Below are positions 1 to 12,509 of a DNA stretch of 64,000 nucleotides, piece after piece. The DNA is taken from assembly GCA_014905825.1 (NCBI GenBank), contig JACGCN010000072.1:1-64000 (forward strand). Reading direction: 5' to 3'. This DNA is from Lyophyllum atratum. Taxonomy: Eukaryota; Basidiomycota; Agaricomycetes; Agaricales; Lyophyllaceae. A program made the translations under genes and the position numbers. The notes below the pieces were generated by a model. The model had not been told where the DNA came from and made no database searches. It saw only the letters and a program-made list of their open reading frames with translations. How positions within the stretch are numbered: the first letter of the stretch is position 1; every line of letters begins with the position of its first letter.

Positions 1-3000
1 CAGGAGAAGGGGTCGCGGGCAGATGCGGCTGATGTAAAGGGTGTTGGGCATGGGCTGGCTATTCCCAGAGCTTCGAACTTCGAAATGTATCCAGGACCAA
101 GCGACAGGTGCGTACTAGGTATCAATGGATTTGGATTTGGATCTGGAAGACTACGGAAGGGGAGAGAACATCAGTGTGGTCAGGTCGTTACCCTCAAGCA
201 ATGCCCGCATGGTGCCTCTGCATCTACAAGCAGGCTGAGATGATGCTTGGAGCAGCGGCTATCTGTCTACATCTACATTTCGGTTGAGGGAATCATCTGC
301 GTGACTGAACAATAGATTAATCGTCGAACATCATAGATCTCTGAGATAACTGGAGTTGAGTCAATGGAGCGGTCAACTGGTCTCTCAGGATCGTCGACTT
401 GCTTTAACTGACGCATTCTAGCATGTTCGCGTGATGTCCGATGACCCATCCACACCACGACATCGCCATCGATATCCCTCAATCAAACGCACATAATGGG
501 TTAGCACCTGTTAGCACAGGTTAAGCAATAAGGTCATCATGATATCCACGACTAGTACCACTTCCCAGAGATCAGTCCACCCAATTGCCAACCCTAATAA
601 TACCCATATGCATGCCTATACATACAATACGCGAAACAGACACGCGCGTCGCTTGGCCCTTCCGTATGTTTTATGTCCGGTATACAGACCAGCCCCGGCA
701 ATATCAGAAGATGTACCCAAGAACAGGATAGATCATCTACTTGTCGTTCGTGTCCTCCGCTCCGTTTGCCGACCCTCCTCGGGGCGATGCAGATTATTGT
801 GAGTTGTGAGCGCTTGATCCGGATGGCTCCGGCCGACATCTTACCCTTTTTGGGCCTTCCATGATCAAAGGGACTTTCAGGAACTACAGGGAACTACCCT
901 CTGTACTTTGTGTGTGTGCGTTCGCGTAGCCAGGCACGAGGGCTGCGAGGCCCTGTTTGAAAAGCACTCGGCTTCTTTGTGCGAGAACTGCGCCTCGAGG
1001 GTACTGCAGAGGTACTTGGACCTCGAGGCTGGAGGCCCATAGTCACAGTACGTTTAATGTTACGCACCATTTATGTCGACGTTGTGCTACGTTCTGACGG
1101 AACTCGAAGATCGAAATGTATATGATGTAGATCGTCTTCCTCAACGCCGCAGCGGCAGCGCCGCGCATGATGGCGATGGATTAAGACAAAATATACATCT
1201 CATCTGCCTGGCACGCATGTCCCAGACAAAATCGGGTCCTTGTTTGCCTGCGGCGGTAGGCAGTAACACCGTTGCAAACACCCACCGAAACCGCATGCAC
1301 TGTTTGTCAAGGTTACCATGAGCCCCATTCGTTGACTATGCAGGACCGTTTCGACGTCTCCCTCCATCCACGCATCATTTTCCAAAGTGCCCCCGATTCG
1401 GATTCGGAACCCCGGCCCAGATTGAGCCATCACTTGTCAAGACAGCTCAGGGAGGTATTCTGAGGTATTGACCGGCCCATACATGTAAACGGATTTGTCT
1501 ATTCTTAGCGCCCGGCTCGGTTTACAACATGACTTCGTGCTGGTGAGCAGTCGTAATGATCCTCCTCTCCGTATTGAGATTAATCTATCCTCAGGGGACT
1601 CGGTTACAACAATTTCAATCCCCACGTACACTCCAAAGGAAAATGCACAACTCGTCAACTAATAGCCTCCGAAGACGACAGTAAAGCGGGGAGTTAGTTC
1701 GTAAGCTCTTGCTCCTGGAAGGCATATCCAGGTTGACGAAAATTCGAGCCTCCTTACGTTGACGCCCGCGTGGGTACCGACTTGGGGCTCCTAAGCCGAC
1801 ATGAGTTTGCATGCCACAACTCGGTCGCTGACTCGTCTTGGGCCCGACGGGCTAGGCTTCTTAGGGGCCACCTGAGCATTGCACACTGCCCTTGGACCTA
1901 GAGCGGCGACGTCGGATTGGCGCGGAGGGGTACGTCCTCCAAGATGCTCAGTCCGTTCGGCGGCGGGCTATCGGAGCATGCGGTTCTTACGGATGACGGC
2001 ATCGTCGAATTGACTCCTCCCGATCCTTGCTTATCTCCGCGAAATGTTTACATCTTCTGGGGGCGTTGAGCTCGGTAAACAAGGGAACTGCAGGGCCGCG
2101 CTATATGTAAGTATCCACAGCGTACGCATGAATCTATGTGTAACTCGCTCAGAGCAGATCATGGCAGCTCAGAGACCCGTTGCGATGTCACCGAGGTTGT
2201 AAATATTGTACAGTTGCTGCAAGCATGTTTAAATCCATGTAGGCATGACAGGAAACTGATTGGCGTTCAGGCTAATAGAAACTGACGACTCTTCCATTCT
2301 ACCTCACAATGGAAGTTACTTCTAACTCCCAAGTCAAGCCACGGTCATAAGTACATTGATATTTGGGCATCCTCCGTCTTCCCCGTACGTCTGCCCTGAC
2401 GCACCACTGACGTGATTGCTTTGAACCTTGGTAGGGAACAAAAGGACTCCAAAGCTCCGTGGTGGGGTTGGGTGTAGGGCGTAATATCAAATCATCAACA
2501 TCATATCATCGTTCATGCTGCTTTGTGCCACCCATCATCTACATCATGATGAGATTTCCTGATTTTCTTAGACTACGGTCATAGCCTAATATGGTCACAT
2601 AAGTACGCCTCAAGACCAATCATCATCATGACCCGGATGATAGGGCCGATAGATCACTTCCCTATTGATGCTCGACACTTGATACGTGTATGATAAGTAT
2701 ACAGCAAAGCGCACTTGTAAGTACATGTCTTGCTCTAGCGCGGCCCCAATATCGAGGGCCGCCACCATCTCCTCGTAACGAAGTCTGCAATACCGCGCGC
2801 ATGATAGATCATCATACGTATTCATGAGAGAAATGCGACCCTCGTTGGCAAACCGCCCCTGTGGACCGACGTACTCGGGGTGGGGGTGCCATGACAGGTA
2901 AGTATGTGTACCGAGACTCCCAACGAGGGAGCAAACGACCATTTTTTGATGAGCCCGAGTTGGACTTGCTAGGCCAGGGAATCACGGATTGTCTTTGACG

Positions 3001-3879
3001 TGCCCGAGAGCCGACAGCGCAGTTGTATATGTTGGAGGCAGTAGTTCTATGTCTGCTACGTAAGGCTCGAGTGGACCAGTGGCTCGTGAAGGAATCACTT
3101 TGGTAAGATGCCGCCCCGAGAGTTTCCCGAGGCAACTGGGTACATCGGGGTGAAAGTCGGGGACGAGAGACTCAGCCGGAGATGTCATGGTTTTACTAGA
3201 GGTTGAGCAGAGGGATTTTTTTAAAAAATGCCAGCAACAACACGTATGACCAGAGAAGAAGACAGTTATCCAGACCACATGGCTAGTTTCCAGCAGGAGC
3301 AAGTTCTCTTGCGGCCGCGCCACCGGGTCTTTCGCTCGCGTATTGCGGAGGAAAGTCCTGAGCAGAGCGTAGCGTCTATTCTGGAGCCGATTCCCTTTTT
3401 GATTTTCACGAAAATTGTCGCACCACATCTCTCACTACACATTGGTGTTCCAGCTGGTAACACGGTAACTAGGCAATCACAAGAGATGATATAGGAGGAG
3501 CCGCCGGCGACAGTTGACCGGTCTATATCGTGTTGGAGCCGATTATCGTCCATGGGATCATCTGGGAGCATGCTCCTGCATGCTAAGCTAAGAAAACATC
3601 GATCTGAGGTTGGGCGCTGATGCAACAGGACTCCCGAGGTAATCAGCAGAAGCAGGCAAAGTGTTGGCAGAAGATCCTCGCTCATAGATGCAGAAAGATG
3701 GGACATAAGAATCCTGGAGTGAATACAAGCGACGTCAAAATGAGTAACTCCGTCCCGAAGTACTCCAGAAGCGGCACTCTACCAGACGCAGCTTTCCAAG
3801 AGCCACGCGATGCGAAACCTAAGCCAATGACTTTGTCATACCATTCGGCGTCGAGAACAAGATCACTGTCTTGAAGCGA
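1..3879. other. Stretch without a recognisable gene
   Basis: I read both strands and found only short open frames (up to about 148 codons on the minus strand at 2.9-3.7 kb). They show no family motif, no consistent chain of splice sites and no start context I trust. Near 1.0 kb there is a small cluster of 'ctcgag' and 'gaggtac' words, and similar words recur near 17.4 kb, which may be remnants of a dispersed repeat. Otherwise nothing is visible. Confidence 0.4.
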
Positions 3880-4309
3880 CCTCGGATGTCAACCTAGTAC
3901 GCCTATTCGAGTTCGTCGCTACGCAGCTGACACCGGCGTCAGCGTCGCAGTTTCTCTGATTTCTCTGATTTAGAACTGGTCCAGAGTCCGAATGCTCCAG
4001 GGGCTCGAGTAGGACCTCACGACGAAGGGACGAAGGTATCGATATGGGTGATGCAAAAGGAAGTAACTTCAATTGCCGTGGTTGACGCATCTCTGGCATC
4101 AGCGTGATGGGCAAAAGTTGGACAGGTCGTTTTTGGGTCTTGACGAGTTCACCCTATCGACAACCGGAGCACACGAGACTGTGCTGACTATTCCATCCGA
4201 TGTGGATGCCCAGCGAAGACCGCGCGCCACCGCCAGTTGGGATCTGAACGACAAGATGGGCGCGGAGCAGGGAAGCACTGATCGAATATTGCTGCTGTTC
4301 AGTGTTTAA
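3880..4309 (+). pseudogene. Possible degraded coding region, unknown family
   Basis: Three adjacent stretches read like protein but lie in different plus frames. They start with a piece containing EATSDVNLVRLFEFVATQL, go on through LELVQSPNAPGARVGPHDEG, and end with a piece containing LDRSFLGLDEFTLSTTG that stops at 4309. No plausible introns join them: the gaps are too short, and a doubled 'tctctgatt' lies at one junction (3953-3969). I infer either a decayed gene with frameshifts or a misread exon chain. No domain is recognised, and chance open frames remain possible. Confidence 0.2.
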
Positions 4310-4670
4310 GCACGGAAGAAGGTAAGATGGTTGTCAATGTAGGCTCTAAGCAGAGAAACTCTATGATAAACGTACGTTGATGGATCGGGATTGTGATAGA
4401 TCACCTGGCGAAGCGTGTGGTGGGCTCGGAAGAAAAATGTCCTCACCAGGAGGACAAATAAGCGGTCATAACGTCAATATAAAGACTCTGTTACCTATAC
4501 TCGTAGGAGCGGCGCCAACAGGTAAGGTCAGGCTCACGATTACTTTTACCCAAGTCAGAGTGGAAGGGAGTTCTGTATGTAATGAAAATTTTCTTAGCCT
4601 GAACTAGATAAAATGGTGTAATGGTCAAGACGTACCGTATCCGCTGGCCAGATCGATTGAACCTGTCGAT

Positions 4671-5114
4671 ATGAGCCTGTGTCGACTTGCAAATGTTACA
4701 GGACGTAAAGAGAGTACATTGCTCGATTCAAGTTCCGTAGGAAGAGGTAGGAAGACGAATGGCACGGTTCTCCATTTGCTAGAGAATGAATGCCCAGCGT
4801 CGTCAACAGTTCCCAAGATAGTTGATGCGCTCGAAGTTAGCGATAGGGACGCCTCGGGCCTCTCGAGTTTCATCACGCTAATTCGCTATTTCCGGACTCC
4901 ACGACCTGCCCGTCGCCGTACAACGTGCACATGGAAATTTAAACTAGGCTCGCGTGAACTTGTTTTTGCCCTAGGTCGGTTTCACGATACGAGCAATATA
5001 ACGACGAAAGCATCCAGCGAGGCTCCAGGATTCTCCACTCCCACCGATGGTCCAGAGGCAACCTCCAATCGAACTTCAACTTGTGAGGAAAATCGCTCGC
5101 AAACGCTTACGTAA
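4671..5114 (+). CDS. Hypothetical ORF, 147 codons
   Basis: An uninterrupted ATG-to-stop frame of 147 codons ends 165 bp before the start of CHS7 on the same strand. It is rich in Ser, Thr and Arg and contains the stretch VPKIVDALEVSDRDASGLSS. No domain, signal peptide or membrane segment is evident. It could be the 3' part of the degraded region just upstream, part of the CHS7 leader, or a chance frame. Confidence 0.2.
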   Translation: MSLCRLANVTGRKESTLLDSSSVGRGRKTNGTVLHLLENECPASSTVPKIVDALEVSDRDASGLSSFITLIRYFRTPRPARRRTTCTWKFKLGSRELVFALGRFHDTSNITTKASSEAPGFSTPTDGPEATSNRTSTCEENRSQTLT

Positions 5115-5278
5115 CAACAGCGTTGTCTGTCGTCGTCCACGCCTTCCTGTGAACCACCATCATTCCCTCCCTCTGCCGTTCTCTGGCCTTTCCGCTGGGC
5201 TTTGCGCCCATACAACCACGTCGGAAGACCCTCTTTTCACTGTAGCAACGGGTTAACGACGACAAACCGACTTGCAGC

Positions 5279-6619
5279 ATGGGAAAAATAGAATTTGGAT
5301 CCTTCAATGGCATCTGTGAAACAGCTGCCCTGGTGGTATGCCCGCTAGTGGGGACCGATCAGGGCATTGAGCCGACGTGCTATAGCAGGAATGTCGATAT
5401 AGGAGGGACATTGATATTTCAGCCTTGTGAGTTTGGGATTCAGTGGTGGCCTGGAGCCTCACCGGGTACCCGTAACTTATACTCGTTCGTCTTTCTAGCA
5501 ACATGCTTCGTGCATATCGTCGCAATAATAATGACTGCCATTATGATATACCACATACGAAGCAAGTACACTGCCGTTGGTACGTACCCGTCATTCAACG
5601 GTGAGAAGTGAGACTGGGCTGAACAACCCCGTACCAGGCCGAAAAGAGATCGTAACGTTCTTCTGGCTATACGCTGTGATAGAGTTGCTTGCCATGTTCC
5701 TCGATTCTGGTATTATACCCACTGCTAACGTCACATATCCCGTGAGTGCCACCGATTTCGTCATTCACCATGGGTAACCATTGACGTCCGACAGTGGTTC
5801 ACAGCGGTGTACGCAGGTCTGGTAGCCGCTGCGTACACCTGCCTCCTCATCAACGGCTTTGTCGGTTTCCAGTTCGCAGAAGACGGCACACCGCTCTCTC
5901 TCTGGGTTCGTCTGACTGCGCGACTAACTCCCGTCACCTCTACTAACTAACAACCCCTTTCAGTTCCTCCGCATATCATGCCTCGTCGTCTTCGGCCTGC
6001 AATTCTTCCTCGCCATCGCCACCTTCAAGCAAATCGCCGGCTTCAACTACACCAAGCCCATCGCCCTCTGGATCGTCTACATCCTCTGGCCGCTCATCTG
6101 CACAGTCGTCTACATCATCTCCCAACTCGTCCTCGTCTTCCGCACTCTCGAAGACCGCTGGCCCATAGGCGACATCGTGTTCGGCACAGCCTTCTTCGCC
6201 ATCGCGCAGGTCCTGCTCTTCGCCTTCAGCACCACCATCTGCGACGCGATCAAGCACTACATCGACGGCCTCTTCTTCTTCACGCTCTGTATACTCCTCA
6301 GCGTCATGATGGTCTACAAATACTGGGACAGTATCACCGTACGTCCCCCCTCCCTTTCTCGCGTGAATTTTGTCTGACCTCCCCTTAGAAAGAAGACCTC
6401 GAGTTCTCCGTCGGCTCCAAGGCCGCAGTATGGGAAGTCAAAGACCCGCTGCTCGCCGGAAACGGGCCCGGTGACTACGCTGAAGAAGACACCGCGAGCA
6501 ACTACCACGGCGGTGCACCCGCATCGCTCGTCGGCGGGTACAGCGGTCAGCAGCTCTACGCACCGCAAGGCCAGAAATCTGGGTATAGGGGGTACCCGCC
6601 CACCGAAGGCCGGTACTGA
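5279..6619 (+). CDS. CHS7: Chitin synthase export chaperone Chs7
   Basis: This is an ER-resident polytopic membrane protein that lets class-type Chs3 chitin synthase leave the ER, and so controls chitin delivery to the cell wall. I join six exons: 5279-5426, 5499-5579, 5638-5741, 5795-5905, 5964-6338 and 6389-6619. They give 349 residues with no frame conflict. The N-terminus [20 protein letters not shown] and the later [36 protein letters not shown] and [11 protein letters not shown] followed by KEDLEFSV are family signatures. Seven hydrophobic segments are visible. The soluble tail after residue ~275 is Gly/Tyr rich and lineage-specific. All introns are 50-72 nt with GT..AG ends. The start is the ATG directly before the conserved N-terminus. 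The gene is convergent with PSD1. Confidence 0.95.
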
Positions 6620-7335
6620 GGTAGGGCGTACATATGCACGTATATAAATACACACGATCCAGAGGAACACTCACGGACTGTTACGTCGTTGCGGCCCCCC
6701 CATTCGCACGCTTTCTCTTACATTCTTACATACCTTCCTTTCTTTTTTCTTTTTCCGGTCATGATTCATCACAACCTACGAATACGTGTACGCTTTTGCT
6801 TTTTCTTTTTTTCTTGGCTTTGCAAGGATTGATTAATTGCAGTCATATTCACTCACTTTTTAATCAGTGTTTTGTAGGGACCTCTGGACTACGTGTGCAT
6901 TACAATTTTTTTGCGGCCAATGACAGAAGATCGCTGGATAGCAGATTGAATGCAATGTGTAGTCTCACACTAGAGAAGCATCTTTGAGAACCCATGCAAT
7001 TGCTATTAGACAAGGAGAGACGGAGCTAAGTAGATGCGTGCGTAAATACCAATGCAACAAGAAACAAAACAGTTCAGACGATGCTCTATTCCCACAGAGA
7101 CGAAGCGAGTTGAATTCGATAAACACAGAAAGAATTGGTTGAGGGATGACGATGATGATGATGATGTATACAGACACGCCAGTGGATGGATGAACATCGA
7201 CTGCAGAGGGCATCCGCAAACAGGCGCACGTGGTGCCCTGCTGCAGCACTCCGATACCCGGAAGCAGCCCAAGCGCAGAGGCGGTGCGCCACACCCGTCC
7301 ATGTTGAAGATCGAGCGAATGTCGAAGCCGCCCCC
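6620..7335. other. 3' intergenic region between CHS7 and PSD1
   Basis: No gene is seen. The segment after the CHS7 stop is T-rich (6715-6860), as expected of a fungal 3' UTR and polyadenylation region. A GAT microsatellite lies at 7145-7166. The short open frames on both strands here are low-complexity and unconvincing. Confidence 0.5.
7145..7166. repeat. (GAT)n microsatellite
   Basis: Seven consecutive GAT-like triplets with one C interruption lie between the convergent CHS7 and PSD1 genes. Confidence 0.8.
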
Positions 7336-9256
7336 CTAATCCGCCTTCACCTTCCCCCCAACATCCCCAAGCCGCTGCCCAACCCTCACCTTCTGCCCCG
7401 CCTTCACCGCAAACTCAAAGTCCGCCGGCGCCTCAAACACCAGTACAATCGTGCTCCCCAGGCAGAAGCCGCCCATCTCCTGCGCGGGCGTGAGGGGCTG
7501 CCCGTTGAGGATGGGCGAGGCGGCGGAGTAGACGGCCTCGGAGTAGGTCCCGGGGGGTGGGGGGCGGCCGCGGACGTTCGTGCGGAGGGCCTGGGGGGTG
7601 GGTGGGGGGGGTGTTAGCCGGGGGGTCGGGAGCAGAGAATGGATATGGAAAGGGGAAGAGGGGGGGAAGGCAGGGGGGGTAGATGGGGGGGAGGAAGGGT
7701 ACTCACTTGGTCGAAATTGATCTTGATGCTGCCGACGTTGGTGGCGCCGACAGGGACCATGCTGAAGAAGCCATACTTCCACCGGCCTAGAAGGGCTACC
7801 CGCTCGTTGAGGACGAACAGGTTCTCCAGTCGCTTCGCCATGTAAGGCGACACGGAGTACAGCTCGCCTGTTGAGAGGAATGATATGAATCATGATCACG
7901 CCGAGGAGGTAGAAAAAAACACTGACCGACAAAGTGCCGCCGCTTCTCGACGACCCACGCTGTAGGACTATGGAAGCGGTGGTAATCGCCCGGCGCGAGG
8001 TATATGACGGAGAAGAACAGGGCGTTGCCGGGTTTGACCATTTTGCCGGACGTACTCCTGCGCTTGCTCTCCAGCGCCGGCTTCACACCCACCTCGAGCG
8101 CAACAGACGCGTCATGCACCAGCTTCTCCTTCACATCCTCCTCCGGCTCGACGGACGCGTCGACCTGCGCCCCGAACTTCTTCGGGGGCGCGCCAGGCTC
8201 TAGTGGGTCGGGGGAGTCGGTGGTGGGTGTGGTGGAGCCGCTGCTGGGGGTGGCGGCGCCGAGGAGCTGGTCGAGGCTGTATTCGATGCCGTTGACGTTG
8301 GCGAACTCCCGATCGTCGACGATGCTCATGTCGCGACTGCGTTGTAGCGAGGATGAGGAGACGACGGAGACCGGGGAGCCAGGGCGTTCCACGCCAAGGA
8401 GGGCATCGAGCGAGTATGTGATGCCCTTCACCTGCTCCACACGCGTGCCCTGGACAGTGCCAAAGTGGAGTACGGTCCCGTCAGCGGGGCTCACTAAGGC
8501 GGCGGGGTCTACGGGCCGTGCGCCGGGCTTGAGTTTGCGGTAGAAGAAGGCGCCGAGGGAGGGGTATGCCTTGAGGTCTGGGGGGTCGATCTCGTCGAGG
8601 TTGCAGCCAAAGGCGGCGGCGTAGAGACGGATGCCGAAGGGGCGGAACCAGACGGGGAGTTCGAGGGAGTTGAGGTAGCCCCATAGTCGTGACATGTTGC
8701 GGAGGGGGAGGGCGCCGATGACGTGGACCTGCGAGGACGATGGGTCAGTGCATCTTGGAGGATGTGGTGGGGACGCACCTGCCAGGGACCTTTGAGCCGG
8801 ATGACCTCATTGCCGTGCTCGTCGACGAGGACCTCTTTGCTTGCCTGTCTTGCCTTTTTCCGGTACTGGATGGCGACCAGGAGTAGTGCCCCGACCGCCA
8901 GGGGCAGCGGGTACCATTTGGTCGGTGTTTCCGTCCATGCGTTGATTAGTTTACCTACAAATCGAATCAGGCGACGCTCTCGCTTGCAGATGTCCGTGAT
9001 ATCACATACGGTAAAATGGCAGTGCTGCTGCGCCCTTGGTATTCAGCCCGCCTCCGCTGGAGCCTTCATTACCCGACCTCGTCGAGTACGCACGGCTTCG
9101 CACGGTTCGTATGAGTGCAGAAGTCTTGTTCGTGCTGTGCACCCAGCATTTTGCAAAAACAGACGAGGCCGACGCCGAAGAGGCGTTGATGACTCTCGTC
9201 GCAGCGTACAGCGGCTTCCGGCCTTTAGTTAGGATCGTCTTTCTAGAGAAAAGCAT
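7336..9256 (-). CDS. PSD1: Mitochondrial phosphatidylserine decarboxylase
   Basis: The enzyme converts phosphatidylserine to phosphatidylethanolamine at the mitochondrial inner membrane. The exons on the minus strand are 9256-9010, 8954-8779, 8728-7927, 7867-7707 and 7590-7336, giving 546 residues in frame. The first ~80 residues are Ser/Arg rich without acidic runs at the start, like a mitochondrial presequence. A single membrane span ([17 protein letters not shown]) follows. The catalytic core starts around [13 protein letters not shown] and contains SPADGTVL and YHRFHSP. The C-terminal LGST motif is the autocatalytic cleavage site, where the Ser becomes the pyruvoyl group of the alpha subunit. 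An insertion of about 100 residues (roughly positions 240-340) within the beta subunit is Ser/Thr/Pro/Glu rich and looks like a lineage-specific loop. Type I (mitochondrial) fits better than the C2-containing type II because no C2 domain is present. Confidence 0.93.
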
Positions 9257-10120
9257 GAGTGGTCGTGGAATCTATATCGTGGGCATAGAGCTGAGCAGAA
9301 TGACGGTCGTGGCGTGACTCGTGTGCGGGCAATTGTTGGGGAAAAGGGCTGGCTAGCCCCTTCGGCTAAGAGAAGACGTACGAATTCAATTCCCGCACCG
9401 CCTCGTGCGCTGACGGGGCTATTGCGCGGGGCGCGCGTCGCGTTGAACACAGTCTTCTCAACATTGGGGGGCTCAGGGAACGGTGCTCTCTCGTTTATGC
9501 TCGCATGGTATAGAGAGCGGAAGAAAGGAAGAGCGACGACCAAGACAGGTGCGGCAGTCGGAACTGATACGCGGAGGCATTTCTATATAGGGCAATTCGC
9601 AAAAAAAAATCTTATGCCGAGGGGATAGTATTGACGTATGTAGAGGACAATCGCGAGCGTATACGATATATGTATGTGAATAGAATAAGGCAACGGAGGA
9701 ACTCACAAATTTGACGAGCCTCTCCGAAAACCTGATGCTAGAACGCAACTATCTTAAGAACAAGATAAATTTTAAATTACCAAGTCGGAAAACATCGAGG
9801 GAAGTCCAGGAGGAAGATCAGCCCTTACCTACGTGTGCAATCTCTCGCAGTTATGGAAAAAGAAAGAATTAAACCCGATGATAGCTATCCTGGCTTGAAA
9901 ACGAGAGGGATCTCAGCTCAGGCTAGGGTGGCACAAAACTCTGCGGCGCAAGCCGCTTGGATGGCATGTATGTAAGTAGTAGGTAGAATAGCACGTAGGT
10001 GAGCAAGCAGTAAGTGGTAAAAGTACAAGAATAAGAAGTGGACACATGCGGTAGGAGAATTGGTGATTGGATTGGGCAGGCGTATGATATAATTTAGTAT
10101 GACGCACCGACCACGAAATA
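9257..10120. other. Intergenic region, PSD1 upstream side
   Basis: This stretch lies upstream of PSD1 and downstream of GTPase 1, both on the minus strand. I see only short unconvincing frames and some A/T-rich tracts (9600-9780 and 9990-10060). It should hold the PSD1 promoter and the 3' end of the GTPase transcript. Confidence 0.45.
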
Positions 10121-11165
10121 TTATCTGGTATACCGATTCCACATTCTGCTCGCGACCTTCCTCTTACTCGCGTCAATCTGTTCTTGGATGTGGCCGGCCA
10201 CCTCTCTCCTTCGCTTCTCGTCCAGCTCTGAATCCAACTGCAGCGCAAGGTTGATCATGCCTCTGCCCAAACGCTTCCTCTTCCCAGCCTTCTCTTCCGC
10301 ATCAGCCTGCTCCAGGATCGCATTCGCCAACAGCCTCCTTTCCCCCTCGTCTAGAAGCGGATCCAGCTGCAGAGCGCGGTAAACAGTCTCGCTAAGGACC
10401 AGAACAGAGCCCAAATTCAGAGCCGATGCGAACTGATTGTACAGCCGTCTAGCCACTTTGGTGAATCGCCCTGCTGTTGAGCCTTGGTGAAGCCAAGGGT
10501 CCGTAGCGTAAGTCGATTTGATCAACGCCTTGACCACTTTTTGCGACTCTTCGTGGTATTCCCCCTCTTTGCTCTTCCTACCCGTCACGCACGCTCGACC
10601 ACTAAACGCCATGCCTTTCTCCCTCAGCACCCAGCTATTCTGCGCCCACCAAACCTCCCCCGCCATCTGCTCCAGCACGTCATCCATGTGCGTCAACAGC
10701 AGGATAATCGGAACTTGCTTCTCGCAAAAGATGTCATGGAACATCCGGTACGTCTTCTGATGGTGGCCCGTAATGCGCGGTCCACGCACCACGTAGACGA
10801 GGAGGTGCACCCCGCTGGCGGTGTTGCGCATGAGACGGTACAGGGCTGCTATGGCTGCGCCGCTGTCCATGGTACCACGCGAACCCTCGCCCAGACCCAC
10901 TGTGTCGTAGATCCCGTATGTCTCGTCTCCGAACTGTCGGACGTAGTAGTCGGTCTGGAATGTAACGCCCTGGGCACAATCGTCGACGTAGGCGAGCGGG
11001 TCGGTGGTGGAATCGGCGAGCATGTTGATGATGGAGCTCTTCCCGGCTCCTGTTTCGCCAAAAAGAATGATGGTTTTGATTGATTTTCCTTCGGTCCTAA
11101 GGAAATAAGATTAGTCTTCGCCTAATAGTAAAGCCAAGGACGGCTACGTACTCGGATTTCGACAT
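10121..11165 (-). CDS. AIG1/GIMAP-like GTPase, paralogue 1
   Basis: This is a P-loop GTPase of the AIG1/Toc/septin-like (TRAFAC) group. Exon 1 (11165-11152) is only 14 nt and encodes MSKS plus two bases; exon 2 is 11096-10121. Together they give 329 residues. G1 is GETGAGKS (residues 18-25), G3 is DTVGLGE (from residue 69), and G4 is THMDD (from residue 140) in a strongly hydrophobic strand. Between them lies the block LLVYVVRGPRIT followed by an MFHDIFCEK element, shared with the two paralogues to the right. The C-terminus carries two copies of a ~30-residue charged unit (LQLD..LDE..RR..A..I.EQ.DA). There is no transmembrane anchor. The substrate and role are unknown; in other lineages AIG1 proteins act in immunity and membrane scaffolding, which is no proof here. 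Confidence 0.8.
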
Positions 11166-12509
11166 GATGTCGGTATGCGTGCGATGTGTGCTGTGGTATA
11201 TGAGAAACGAAGTTGCAATCACCAGACGGTATGGGTCGTAGCATCAGGGTCCCACAAGCGACCAGTCTATAAACCCCCAAGCAGACACTATGACGCAGCA
11301 AGGCTGCTGTGTGGCACGTTTCTGCGAGGCAAGGGTCGGTAGTCTGCAGACAGCCATGTGGATGTCACGCTGTTCGTGGTGATCGCGTGTTTCAGCGAAT
11401 CCCAACAGCTGTAAGAAAGCATGGCGTCTTTTGGCCAACCAATGGAAGAGATAAGCGCTGAGCGCTTGCACGGAACGGAGCTGGGGAGCATGGGCATTCG
11501 CAGTTCCGTGGCACCAATGCTCCAAGAACTTGAGCGCGGCTTGAGAGAGAGCTTGAAACGGTTTTATGAGCACGAGCCTGTCGTTTGAAGATTAGAGCGG
11601 CTTCCACATTTCAGTGGAGCGCTTTAGCTGTACGAGGTTCGCTGAAACATGAGGTTTTCTTTTTGTTTTATAGCCTGACCAGAATTCGCCCTCAGCTCCT
11701 GCCATAGTAGATAAGGGGGCGGACATACCGTCCTCACGGTGCGTAGAGCGAGTCAAATCATAAACTGGATGCCTCTAGGTGCCCTCTTCGGTCCTATTGG
11801 CGGAATCGAGCGATGGTGGTCGGTCCAGGTTGGGTGAGTAGCGAAAATTCGAGAATGGGAAAGTAAAGTTGCCATCAACATGTTTGAATGAACCATGGGA
11901 TCCGATTAGATTAGATTGGTTGGCATGCCCGTGGCTCCTCGTCACTTCAGAGCTCCCATCCTCTCCCGTCTCAAGACTCGAACACCGTCGATTAAACGGA
12001 GCAGAAGGCCGAGGTCATTGGTCCGTGTGACAAGTCAAAATATCTTCTCTTCAGAAGTCTTTGTCAATGTGACGCGTGCCTGAAGAGACTCTCGTACCGG
12101 TGCAGTGGACATGGCTGAACCCCATCTTTCGATGCTTTCCGCTATCCTACGCGTTTGCCAGCCACTACCATATACGCTTCGAGGCTTTCTGCTATCCGAC
12201 GCGTTATACAGCAGCTACCCATCTACGCTTCGAGGCTTCGTCACCAAATGACCGCAGAGCGCACATGTACATATCAATCCCACGTCAAAGACGACGAGTT
12301 CTTCTCCACGGCTTTTCACAGCCGTGTGAGTCCCCCTCGCTCAAGTTGCTAACCCATGACTTCACATAGCTCCAATTCATGTCCTTGTGTGAGATTCGAA
12401 CTCCTGGACACTCTCTGAGGAACCAAACATTCATGACTTCTCTTTCAGCGTTATGGTCATCTGAGAACTCTTTTTCCCAACCACGACGACATAAAAGCAG
12501 GGGTTCAAT
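11166..12509. other. Intergenic region between GTPase 1 and the GH78 gene
   Basis: The two flanking genes are divergent, so both promoters should lie here. I see no coding region. The only structure is a tandem duplication of a ~50-bp unit at 12134-12234. Open frames on the minus strand near 11.25-11.6 kb lack any family signature. Confidence 0.45.
12134..12234. repeat. Tandem duplication, two ~50-bp units
   Basis: Unit 1 (12134-12183) and unit 2 (12184-12234) both begin GCTTTC(C/T)GCTATCC and end ATACGCTTCGAG or CTACGCTTCGAG, with scattered substitutions in the middle. They lie about 280 bp upstream of the rhamnosidase start. They could be a duplicated regulatory segment or a slippage product. 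Confidence 0.75.

Noticed and set aside
7934..8543. Long plus-strand frames over PSD1
   Set aside because: They mirror the GC-rich coding strand of PSD1, whose motifs are clear on the minus strand.
12380..12470. Minus-strand AGTTCGAATCTC resembling a tRNA B box
   Set aside because: The T stem pairs only three of five bases, and no A box or acceptor stem partner is found at a suitable distance.
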